Source: Thermothielavioides terrestris NRRL 8126
Taxonomy: Eukaryota > Ascomycota > Sordariomycetes > Sordariales > Chaetomiaceae
Direction of reading: 5' to 3'
DNA: 64,000 bases
Assembly: GCF_000226115.1 (NCBI RefSeq)
Contig: NC_016458.1
Coordinates: forward strand, 3,630,001 to 3,694,000
Position numbers and translations under genes: made by a program. Under the pieces are notes generated by a model that worked only from the letters and a program-made list of their open reading frames with translations, searched no databases and was not told the DNA's origin. Shown here one piece after another: positions 43,769 through 53,227 of the stretch; the stretch's first letter is position 1; every line of letters starts with the position of its first letter.

Positions 43769-45353
43769 TTAAGGTACCCACAAGGTGGCAGGCAAAACCA
43801 ACAAGAGCCAGTAGATTGATAATGCTGCGAACATGAGGTCAGCCGGCCATTGCCAGAGATGCTTCGGATATTGGGGGTCCTATACCGGAAGGCAACAACT
43901 GCAGCCCTACAACCTCGGCTCCAACAGGGGCAACACACGGCCAAATGATGCCGGCGAACGCGCCGAGAAGAGCGTACACGATGAGTCCCGCAAAATGAGA
44001 CCCGGCGAAGATCCAGAGGAAGAAGGCAGCCATTCCGGCCACCAGAGTCCCGATGGCGGCAACGTTGATTCTTCCAAAGCGATCGCTGATGAGGCCGATG
44101 AGGGGTCTACCGAGGCCCTGAGATACTGGACACCACGGGGCGGGAGATCTTAGCACGAGCCCCAGAGCGGCGAGTTTTGCTTCGGACTTACAGTTGAACA
44201 TGGCGGCTGCGAGTGAACCTTGGCTCGCCGTGAAGCCCATTGACTGAGCATAGTCGGTGATGGAGAAGACTACGATAACGTAGCTCAAGAGGCCGAAGAA
44301 TCCCCAGCCGACAAACAGCCAAAACTCGAAGCGTTTGAAGAGACCCTTGTGGAACGGTACGTGGATGGCGCCGACCGCATGGTTCCGGTCACGCAGGGTC
44401 AAGCTGCACACCCCGTTCACTACAAAAGCTATGATGGCCAGGATGCGGAAGGCCCAGGCGAGACCCAGCTGAGAGATCATGGCATTCGTGGCGAGGGCGT
44501 AGGTGAGTCCCCCCAGGCCCGACCCACTGGTGGCCACAGCGTTGGCAAAAGACCGCCGCTTGGTAAACCATTGGGGGACCACGCCGACGGTGGCGGTGAA
44601 ACAGAAGCCCAGCCCTACGCCGAAGCATACGCCTTGGCTGAGTAGCAGGTGCCAGATGTGCGTTGAGAATGAAGCTCCGATGAAAGACACGCTAGACGAG
44701 GGATGATTTGCGGGTCAGCACGCCGTGGTAGTAGAGGGCGCAGATGGGGGCCGTCTTAGGTCGCTCCGGTCGTTAAGACACTTACGCTTCTAACACAACA
44801 CCGATTCGCAAGCTATGGGGTGTCCCAAACCGACCGATACACCACGTCGCGAGCGGGGACACCAGTAGAGCTGGCCGTTGAGACGGTTAGCGAGCAACTC
44901 CTGACCATTGTATCAGAGGTATGGCGTACCTATCGATATGGATAGGCCGCCAACGAAGGCAAAGCCAAGCGGGGAGGAACCGACAATGCTGCCAGACCGC
45001 AAGTAATAAGCTAGGAAGACGGCGTAGGACGAGTTCAGACCCCAGGTATGGGCATTAACCAGCAGCACAGAAAAGACGACGACCCTGGTCACCCATGTTA
45101 GAACGCGGGCAAAAGGGGGATGTCAGGCGGTGCTCATAGTGCACCAGTGAGTATGTTGGACTGACCAGCCATAGCCACCTTCCTTGAATTCGACTTCCCC
45201 CGGCGGATCGGTTTCAGCAGGGCTCTCGTCCGACCCCGAGGTCTTCTCACCGGCGAAACCGAGATCGCCACCCTTTAGATGTACCCCCTCGGTTGTCGTC
45301 GATTCAGGGGCTCGGGAACCGGGACCATCAGGGGCTGCTATGTGCGGAGGCAT
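43769..45353 (-). CDS. MFS transporter, monocarboxylate (MCT/SLC16-like) family
   Basis: Model: exons 45353-45166, 45084-44930, 44870-44786, 44691-44192, 44125-43886 and 43824-43769; 407 residues. Introns carry GTCAGT, GTACGC, GTAAGT, GTAAGT and GTATAG donors. A cytosolic acidic N-terminus precedes the MCT signature EGGYGWVVV in TM1, created by splicing. Then TM segments follow: NSSYAVFLAYYL, GFAFVGGLSI, PLATWCIGRFGTP, FIGASFSTHIWHLLL, GVCFGVGLGF, QWFTKRRSFANAVATSGSGLGG and others. The segment AAMFNLSQGLGRPLIGLISDRFGR also needs splicing. It resembles fungal Mch/Esbp6 plasma-membrane carriers; the substrate is unknown. The last intron (43885-43825, CTGAC branch, TTCGCAG) yields PSALSIYWLLLVLP and a short tail. 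Without it the frame stops at 43839. The C-terminus is the least certain part. Confidence 0.85.
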
Positions 45354-47077
45354 CGGCGAGACCTGGTAGAACCATCCGCGGGCAGGGGCAGCCAGGGACG
45401 GGAGAAGCTGGTGATTCAGGGCAATGACACCGCGAATGGAACTCGCTTCGAGGCAGCCCGTCAATCCGCTTTGGCAGAAGACAGCGACGAAGCAAAAGTC
45501 AACGCGGGTGACCAGTACACAGAAAGGAACCAACCCCACGCAACGTCGAGGAAGAGTCGCTGGAAGCGGGTTGATCTAATTCTTTGCTGCCATCCAAGGG
45601 TCCTCAGAAGCACAGCAACCTCGTCTCCTGTCCCTCGGGGATATTTTGCATGGTCCCGGCCTGTTCCCGGCCTGTTCCCGGCCCCCACACCCACCACCAC
45701 TTCAGAAAGCCAGCCTGCCTCGAGCTGGGTTCGCAGGAGCCGCCGAAGCAGCACATCCGTACGCTATTCCGACATTAAGCGGGTACCTCGCGAAATGTAA
45801 CAGCGCCATGGTGGGGCCTCACGCTCGGCGTGTTCGAACATCGACCGCAGGCTCGTCGCTGTCCCTCCACTCCCAGCCATGTGCGTAGCTCATACGGATA
45901 ACCAGGAGAAGGCGCCCGAAGAACTTCGACACCAGTGCCTGCAACGCTCTGGTAAAATCTCTCCGCCGCGGTCCGCAGCCACTGATGAGACTTCGAATTT
46001 CATGCCATGCCCACTCCTGCCCAGCCGGCGCTTCGGGAATAACGGGCCTGTGAAGAAGCGGGCCTCGCCCCAAGGTGCAGGGGGGGCGCCGAGTGCGGGG
46101 AAGGGCAAATTCGGCGCCTGTGAGTGGTTTCGGCGGCAGCTTCTGGAAAAGTCTCAGGTGTTCCGAGAGGTGACGCTAACGTTAGTTGCAGTCGCTGAAA
46201 AGAGCTGCCTGAGCTGGCACAGCTTGTGGGTGGGGAGGCGACGGACTAGCGACAACTGCGTAGATTGGTAAACATTAGTGGAGGCCCTTGGGATTTGAAA
46301 GAAATTGTCTCTCATCGGCTTTTCAACTGCTGTGTGTTCGGGCGGTCCCGTGTGACATGCATGATCCTGTTCTCTCAGGCCCAAAATTCCCCAACTGTCC
46401 AGGGCATGTAACTACCAGGTAATGTTCATTAATTGGTATTTCGTACGGGGTGCCTAGTAGTACGGAATACAGTTACTGTAATCCGTAAGGCATGAGCAGC
46501 CCACGGGTGGCCACCTTACAGGTACCTACCTAAGGTACCTTAGGTCAGCAATCGAGGTGTACACGGTACAGATGCGGAATACATCCAACAATTTCACGTC
46601 AGATACATTGCGGAACGGCGTACGCAATAGTTACTGTACGGAATTGATTCTCGAGTTACGGTGGTTTTGTAACGCAAGGCTGCCACTCCGCTGTGGCGGC
46701 TGACGGTCGCTGTGGGAACCCGTGTTTGTCTTGGTCGCGGCCCAATCGCAGCCGACATTCAATAACAGCGGCTCGCCCTGCTCCTCGGTTCAACAATCCG
46801 CAGTTGACTCACACGTGTCTCCATTTCCTTTTCCGCCCCGTTGCTGTCACGTTCTTCCCCTGCCTGCTCTGCCTAGCAACGTCATTGCCTCAATGCCGAA
46901 ACCGTAGCAGGGTAAACACTGCAGGTCGTGGAGGCACTTAAACCATCCGCCTTCTGATCCAACCCACCTGGGAATCCCTCGCACCGTCAAACTCCAAACC
47001 CAATCAACTCCGCTCACCCGCGAGATTCAGGATATCACGCTAAGGACACTGCAGAGTTATTGCCCAGGGAAGCAGCC
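45354..47077. other. Divergent promoter region MFS / LIM gene
   Basis: Contains an exact GTACGGAATAC (46460-46470), near-copies around 46573 and 46637, and a GGTACCTACCTAAGGTACC cluster at 46521-46543. No gene. Confidence 0.6.
46511..46643. repeat. GGTACC and CGGAATAC motif cluster
   Basis: Overlapping ACAGGTACCTACC, AAGGTACCTTAGG, GCGGAATACATC and TGTACGGAATTG units sit about 440-570 bp upstream of the LIM gene start. The composition is like the other motif clusters in this window. Confidence 0.65.
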
Positions 47078-49753
47078 ATGTTCGCCCGCGGCAGGTCCAA
47101 GGAGCCTAGCTCCGCCAGGAAGGTGACGCCGCCGTCCCCTTCCTACATGACAAACGAGCAATTCGGTACGCAAGCTCCACCTTCCCCTGGGGCAAAAAAT
47201 GACATGGAATTGGTGCTGACCTGCTGGCCAGCCGCGTACCTGGCCGACCTGCGCAACAGCCGCACTAACAGGCCTGCGGGAGCCCGCCCGCCGCCGGCTT
47301 CCAGACATGATGCTCTGGGCTTGAATGCCGCCACCCGGCCGTCCATCGGATCTCCCACGCCATCGCGAACGTCCTTGCCCCAGCAGCGCTACCACCAACC
47401 GACACAATCCGACGGTGTTCCCCTTTCCGCCAGCCGCCCGTCCGTTGCCCCCAGTGTCTCTTCGCGACACTCGGCCAAGACTCCTGGAAAAGACTACTAC
47501 CCCGACCAGCCGGTACCACCGCTCAAGCCGTCAGAGGTTGTCCCCAGTGCGACCTACATTGAGCGTGGCCAGAGATGGATGGAAAAGGAGGAAGCTTTTT
47601 CACTACGCCGGGCCATGGAGGATATGGACCTGAGGGACCAATCCAAGCGAAAGAAAAACCGGGAAGCAGATGCTGAGCAGGCTAGGGAAGACAAGCGGAT
47701 CTACGAAGCGGCCTTAAACGAAGCGGCCGAGCTTGTCTGGCAACATCAAAATCCGGGTAAGGTGCCGCAGCCGGGGGGCCCCTACCGCTACAGGCCGCAT
47801 CTGCGCAAGAATAGCTACGCACATGCCCGTGCAGCCAGCATCGGGAGGTATGGGAGCGATGTCGCGCCGACTGGTCTTGCTCGCGATTCACAAGCGCGTT
47901 CCGTATCCGGGAGCTCTTCCGAAGGCGACGATCTCGGGTCCGCTGCCGGCCGTCCGTCGTTTGCTTCTTCTCGCCAACCAGCAGTCGCGGAACCTCCTTT
48001 GGGGGCGGCGGCTTCGCATCGCATCACCAAGTCCTATGGCGACCTCTCGGCCGCGCCCCGTTCGGTCTCAGGGCGCCGTTCCAGAAGCAAGCAGGGCAGG
48101 CACGTCAGCGGCGACGCCCCCCAGCCGTTCTCAGGGGATCAAATCTGGGAAGAACTAGACACGGAGACGTCTGGTCAACCTCCAAGCTCCGCGCCGGATG
48201 ATGCCGTCCATCCCCTGCAACCAAAGCCAAAGGACCCTTTGAACCGCATCCAGTCCGCGTCCGAGGCGACCACGGGGGTGAAAATGAGCCCTTCACCCCC
48301 GTCACCTGATAAGTTGGTCTCCAAGTACGAGATACATCTGAATCCTCCAACGCAGTCTCGAAACCCCCAATACACCATCAATGATCGCTCTGCTGCTTTA
48401 CCCGCGCAGCACCGAGACGTACCTCGCAAGCACGGCATGGAGATCCGCAGCGACGAGATCAGGCAGGCAACGAGCATGAAGTTGAAAGACCGCAGCCCCA
48501 AGCTCCCCACGCCGTCAGCCGTCAGCGATAATCCAGGCCGACCTATCGTAAGCTTTGATAAAGATTGGAAGCCCCCAGAGGAGGCTACTGACGCCAAGTC
48601 AGAAGAGTCGAGATGCGGGCGAGGGGGCCTCCAGCGCCCAGCGTGCCTCCTCCCTGGCACGCTCCGCAACCGCCAGTCGCTGCAGCAGCAGCAACAGCAA
48701 CAAGCGCAAGCGGTCCCTGCTATCTCTGTTACGGGTGATTGTGAGGCCTCGTCATCGCCGTCGACGTCGAACCTGCGCCGGCCACCACCCGCCGCGCCCG
48801 GGACTTCAGTAGATACACCTTCTGTGCCTGTGATTGCGGTCTCTGACTGTTCCTCCCCATCTCCACCCGCCATCGTCATCGAGCCTGACGGAGCAGATGA
48901 TGGCCCCCGCGTTCCCGCCCTCGTCACCACCAGCGACAGCAGCGGCGGGACGCGCAGTGGCTCCAGTCGTCCGCTCCCCACTCCTCAAGCCGGCGCCCCG
49001 CGAATTCGGCAGGCGGGCGGCCCTCGCGGTCACTGGTCACAAGCTCCGAGGCCCGTCGGTAGCCGGGCTACAGCTCGCTGCCACGAATGCGGTGACTTCA
49101 TTGAAGGTCGCTTCGTGTCGCTGGCTGGCTACTCGGAGCGATTCCACCCGCAGTGCTTCACATGCTACGCCTGCGGCACGTCCCTCGAAGCGCTCGAGAT
49201 CTCGCCAGAGCCCGACAGCCATCGGGCTGCGCGCCTCGATCGCATTTCCCGCCGGGCGGCAGGCGAAGTGCTCCCCGAGGAGCCCGGCCAGACGATGGCC
49301 GAGGATGGCGACGAGCGGCTGCGATTCTTCTGCCACCTTGACTGGCACGAGCTGTTCGCACCCCGCTGCAAGCACTGCAAGACGCCCATCATGGGCGAAC
49401 ACGTCGTGGCGCTGGGCGCTCACTGGCATTTCGGGCACTTCTTCTGCGCCGAGTGCGGCGAACCGTTTGAGAAGGGCATGACGCATATCGAAAAGGACGG
49501 CTATGCGTGGTGCGTGTCCTGCCAGACGAAACGCACGGAGCGTCGCGCGCCCAAGTGCCGCAAATGCAGGACCGCTGTTATCGGCCAGTACATTCGTGCC
49601 CTGGGCGGCGAGTGGCACGATGAATGCTTCCGGTGTGCCACCTGCAATGGTGGGTTCGACGACGGGCAGATCTTTCCCATGGAAGGTCGCGGTGCGCCTG
49701 GCGAGACTGTGGTGCTTTGCACGAAGTGCATGGAAAAGGAGCTGAAGGCTTGA
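47078..49753 (+). CDS. Triple LIM-domain protein (paxillin/Pxl1-like)
   Basis: Probable scaffold of polarised growth or septation, by analogy with fungal paxillin-like proteins. Model: exon 1 47078-47165, intron 47166-47231 (GTACGC, CTGAC branch, GGCCAG), exon 2 47232-49753; 869 residues. Removing the intron gives MTNEQF-AAYLADLRNSR, a smooth conserved N-terminus. A charged helix (WMEKEEAFSLRRAMEDMDLRDQ...) is near residue 160, followed by a long Ser/Pro-rich disordered stretch with Gln7. Three C-terminal LIM domains follow from about 645. LIM1 (CHEC...HPQC..CYAC) has a ~40-residue insertion before its last CHLD. LIM2 is CKHC...H..HFFCAEC...CVSC. LIM3 is CRKC...HDECFRCATC...CTKC. The intron is 66 nt, 3n and stop-free. 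The start is MFARGRSKEP; an upstream in-frame non-ATG stretch is ignored. Confidence 0.88.
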   Translation: MFARGRSKEPSSARKVTPPSPSYMTNEQFGTQAPPSPGAKNDMELVLTCWPAAYLADLRNSRTNRPAGARPPPASRHDALGLNAATRPSIGSPTPSRTSLPQQRYHQPTQSDGVPLSASRPSVAPSVSSRHSAKTPGKDYYPDQPVPPLKPSEVVPSATYIERGQRWMEKEEAFSLRRAMEDMDLRDQSKRKKNREADAEQAREDKRIYEAALNEAAELVWQHQNPGKVPQPGGPYRYRPHLRKNSYAHARAASIGRYGSDVAPTGLARDSQARSVSGSSSEGDDLGSAAGRPSFASSRQPAVAEPPLGAAASHRITKSYGDLSAAPRSVSGRRSRSKQGRHVSGDAPQPFSGDQIWEELDTETSGQPPSSAPDDAVHPLQPKPKDPLNRIQSASEATTGVKMSPSPPSPDKLVSKYEIHLNPPTQSRNPQYTINDRSAALPAQHRDVPRKHGMEIRSDEIRQATSMKLKDRSPKLPTPSAVSDNPGRPIVSFDKDWKPPEEATDAKSEESRCGRGGLQRPACLLPGTLRNRQSLQQQQQQQAQAVPAISVTGDCEASSSPSTSNLRRPPPAAPGTSVDTPSVPVIAVSDCSSPSPPAIVIEPDGADDGPRVPALVTTSDSSGGTRSGSSRPLPTPQAGAPRIRQAGGPRGHWSQAPRPVGSRATARCHECGDFIEGRFVSLAGYSERFHPQCFTCYACGTSLEALEISPEPDSHRAARLDRISRRAAGEVLPEEPGQTMAEDGDERLRFFCHLDWHELFAPRCKHCKTPIMGEHVVALGAHWHFGHFFCAECGEPFEKGMTHIEKDGYAWCVSCQTKRTERRAPKCRKCRTAVIGQYIRALGGEWHDECFRCATCNGGFDDGQIFPMEGRGAPGETVVLCTKCMEKELKA

Positions 49754-50364
49754 AATCTCGTTCGTCATTATCTGGATGAGATGCTCAGCATGGGGGTGCT
49801 GGATGTCGCAGTGCAAATCATGTCTTGTCGTTGGACCACGGAGACAGATCTGGAGCAACGGCTGGGGGTTTGTTGGGAGCTCTGTAGTTTGGGTGTTTGC
49901 AGGTTTCACAACATGAGAAGTTTTCTGCGGCGCCTGTCTCTGCCCGTCTTAGAATCTCGCTTCGCGAAGTGAAGAATCATGTTCACAACTGCCCTTGTTT
50001 GGCCTGGTCTTCGGCTAGATGCGCTCATGAGGGCAAGATCACTGGAAAACCACTGCCACTGTACTACTCGACGGGACATGAAAGACGGGATATTTCATGG
50101 CGAATGACGGTTCCCAAGCGCCAGATACCCGGCACTGAACAGATGGACCAAACCCTTTCCAGGCAAAAGACAGCGTCAAAAATCCACGCATCATGCACCA
50201 ACCCCCCCCCCCCCCCCCTTCCTCTCCAACATCCCATTCCCCCCGCCCAAGGAGTTCAAGCCGCAAACGCCGATAGTCACATTCACTGTCCCGAAAACTG
50301 AAAGTGTTGCCCGGTACTGAGTGCCAGACCGCGTCCCCTCCCGTCACCGAGCCCCCATCAGCGC
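49754..50364. other. Convergent 3' region LIM / SUMO
   Basis: Contains a run of 17 C at 50202-50218. No gene. Confidence 0.6.
50202..50218 (+). repeat. C17 homopolymer
   Basis: Seventeen consecutive C downstream of the SUMO stop. Potential i-motif/G-quadruplex on the opposite strand, and error-prone for sequencing. Confidence 0.9.
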
Positions 50365-50766
50365 TTAGAAACCACCGACCTGTTCTTGGTGAACTTCAAG
50401 GGTATCTCCGTCTTGCATTTCCAGCTATCGAGACACAGAAAAAACAGAAAGAAATTAGCATTTGAACCTTCCTGGGGGGAGAGACAAGCATCGCCACGCA
50501 ATCGGCGCCAAACTTACCGTGTCCGGGGTATCGGTGGGTTGCACGCGCTGTCCCTCAAACAGGAACCTGACGGACGCGAGCGTCTTGCCTTGCCGCTCGC
50601 AGAAGGCCGTCATAAGCTTCTCCAGCTTCGTGCTGCGCTTGATTTTGAAAAAGACCTCGTTGTTGTTGTCGGTCACCTTCACGTTCAGATGCTCGCTCGC
50701 GGCCGCGGCCGGGGCCACCTCCGGGCCGGGTTGCGCCGGGCTGCCGTTCTCGGCGTTGTCCGCCAT
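50365..50766 (-). CDS. SMT3: SUMO (ubiquitin-like modifier)
   Basis: Small ubiquitin-like modifier conjugated to lysines by the E1/Ubc9/E3 cascade. Model: exon 1 50766-50518, intron 50517-50425 (GTAAGT...CGATAG), exon 2 50424-50365; 102 residues. An Ala/Pro-rich flexible N-terminus precedes the SUMO fold: EHLNVKVTDNNNEVFFKIKR, LEKLMTAFCERQGK, VRFLFEGQRVQPTDTPDT. Spliced to LEMQDGDTLEVHQEQVGG, the di-Gly is followed by a single Phe, so the precursor tail to be removed by the Ulp protease is one residue. The intron lies exactly between DTPDT and LEMQDGD. Without splicing the frame ends in unrelated residues. Confidence 0.95.
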
Positions 50767-52255
50767 GTTTTCTAGGGTGTTCTCGTTCGGTCTCTTTGGT
50801 GACTAGTGGTGGGCGACGGTGGGCTGGGAATAGCGCAGAGGTTGTGTTAGCTGAGAGGATGAAGGCGAGGTAGAAATATTGTGCGAGTGGGTGGTCGTGC
50901 GGCGCGGCCGGGAACTTTCAAGAGAAGTTGGCTGGGTGGAAGGGGAGAAGAAGGCGGGGGACCTTACGCGAGTAAGCAAGCGCTTTTGAGCGCAAAATCG
51001 CCGGCGGCCGAATTGGCTTTGTTTGTGAGAAATCGTCAAAAGACGACAGCGAGCACCGAAATCACTCTTCGCTCCGAAGTGTTTGTTTGAATCACTGAAG
51101 GAATTTGCCTGAAGCTGACGGTTGTCAGGAAGATGGGGGATGCCTGCCGTGGCGGGGAAATGGTGGCGCGCTGTGGTAGGTGGGGTGAAAGAACTGTGTA
51201 TCGGTAATCCAAAAGGTACCTTACCTGACACAGTTTGTTGGCTACCAGGTCCCAGCGTGAGCTCCAGCCTGAAGAAATGCGGAATAGGTAGTACCTTCCG
51301 CCGTGCCAGCCATGTAATGTGTATGGATAAGCTGTATCAAATGCTGAATTGAAGTGGAAATATGCTAAGTGCCTGGTGCTACTAGGACCCTCAATAATAC
51401 CTTACTGAGAGGTAATTCAAGCCTCATGTAGTGTCCTGATCGGAGGACATACCTTGATCCGAGCCACAGCTTCAACGTTGCCCGAGTCTTTTACCGGGCA
51501 GCTCAACTCCCTTCCCCTCGTATTGCGACGGTGAGAGACCGGGATGTACCGAGCGAAACCAGTAGCTTTACCAGGTCTCTTGGACTACTAAGCACAAACA
51601 CTGCTAGGATGGCTCAACTATAGCACTGGACAGTTGCGCATTTCCAATGGAGCTTAAGGAGCTTTGCGCAAGAACCTTGACGCCTGCCTTGTGACTCACT
51701 GCCTTTCCAGAGACGCATGATCCAGGGCAGCTTGATGTTAGGTACCCACTGCATCGAATGTTTCTACAGTTCCGTAATGTTGTCTGGACCCTTCATTGAC
51801 AAGACGGCCCGGAGTTCCAATTTGGGTGCGGAGTACTCCGAGCGCACACTTCAAAGGTTCAGGTTGCTTGACAGGTCTTCACTGACATCATAGCTTGGCC
51901 GTTTCCAACAAAGTTCTCAGGGGTATGTAAGTTAGGTGTACACTACACTACTGTTCCGGATCCCGTAGATTGGAAATCGCAGAATTTGTTTCCAACCTGA
52001 CTGCTAGGAGCAACCACCAACAACAGCACAAAGCTGACGGCACGCAGTACGGAAGGCGGATTGTCTCCAACACTTTGATGGGCCACTCCCCACAATGGTC
52101 CGTGTCGAAATGACCATGCTCGCCGCCGGTCGACAGCTGTGGACTGCAAGACTGACATTGTACTCTCAAGCAGGGGCTTGAACAAGATCTGCGGAGCGAT
52201 CCTCCCTGCCATCCCCGAGCGGTTCGTCTCAGCCTCACGGGATGGCGATGAGAAC
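50767..52255. other. Divergent promoter region SMT3 / CMC4
   Basis: 1.5 kb. The 142-codon minus frame at 50803-51231 lies in the SUMO 5' leader and is not supported. No other gene. Confidence 0.6.
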
Positions 52256-52548
52256 ATGCTGACAAAACTCTGCCGCATCTCTCAGTGCGCAATCCAAAGT
52301 GAGTCCTCCGGACTGCGCCATGGCCGGCCAGAGTTCACCATTGAGCGTGCTGATTCCTGTTGTTGCTGGCAGACTGTTTGACGAAAAACGGCTACGACGA
52401 GGCTAAATGTGCCCAGTTCGTCGACGCGCTCTATGAGTGTTGCCAGGCCTTCTATGAGAGAAACGGCGACAACGCAGCGACCGTCAGCTGCCCCAAGCCA
52501 AATCTGCTGCGGCTGAAGATGGAGCAGAGGAAACGGGGCGTCCGGTGA
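52256..52548 (+). CDS. CMC4: Mitochondrial intermembrane-space protein CMC4 (twin Cys motif)
   Basis: Small Mia40-type substrate (p8-MTCP1 class). Model: exon 1 52256-52298, intron 52299-52372 (GTGAGT...CTGGCAG), exon 2 52373-52548; 72 residues. The sequence LCRISQCAIQ-NCLTKNGYDEAKC, VDALYECCQAFYERNGD, VSCPKPNLLRLKMEQRK matches the CMC4 pattern, with Cys pairs around CAIQxC, AKC and ECC. The first exon is short. The reading CRISQC keeps the family C-x4-C-x4-C spacing, which argues against an alternative acceptor at 52285. The start is the ATG 12 nt before the first family-like residues, so the N-terminus is the least sure part. Confidence 0.82.
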
Positions 52549-53227
52549 CACGCATGACAGAATGTATCACTCGTCCAAATATGTCCACCTGAAAGAACCT
52601 CCACAGAGGTATCAGGCAACTGGAAAGGAGGTGCAGGATTCCTCTAGGCTATCATTGAGCGCGCGTGAGGCCACGTGGGCCTGAACAAGCAATGAAGGGC
52701 TTGTTCCGAGACTCTAATATGAATGCCATGGACATTGTTGAGAAGAAAGGGGAAAACTCCCAAAAAATTTGGCGCTTGCGACGCCTTTTCTGGAAGTGGA
52801 CAGGAGTGGGCCGCTGGAAGCTCAAGGCCCGCTTGCCTCACAGTGCCTTTTTCGTATGTATACTGTCGAGGGGCGCGCAAGGCTGCCAATGCATTTTTCG
52901 AGCCGCATTCACCGCAGTCCTGTGTAACCGTACACAGCATACGCGACACCGCGTTTGGCTCATTTCACCACCAGGACGGAACACAGATCAGCGACTGCGG
53001 AGCCAAGTTGCTGGGGTGAAACGTACCACCTCAAACCCGCTCAAAAGGCACTGCGCTAGGCTAGTTTCTTCGCATAGCAGCCAATTCGCAAACCAAGCCC
53101 GCAGAATGCTTTAGAGAGCGAGCAACGCCTGAGCTCCACTACTGTGCAGGCAGGCCTCTTCTCAGACCTGCGCAGCATCTCCCAAGCCCAACAACACCGG
53201 CTGCCGCAATCGCAACCCGTTGTCGAC
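52549..53227. other. Intergenic CMC4 / NUP84
   Basis: No gene seen. Confidence 0.6.

Noticed and set aside
48600..48720. Possible compensated frameshift in the LIM protein
   Set aside because: A neighbouring frame reads a Ser/Ala-rich sequence that would also suit the disordered region. Both frames are open, neither is conserved enough to decide, and the annotated frame is continuous to the LIM domains.
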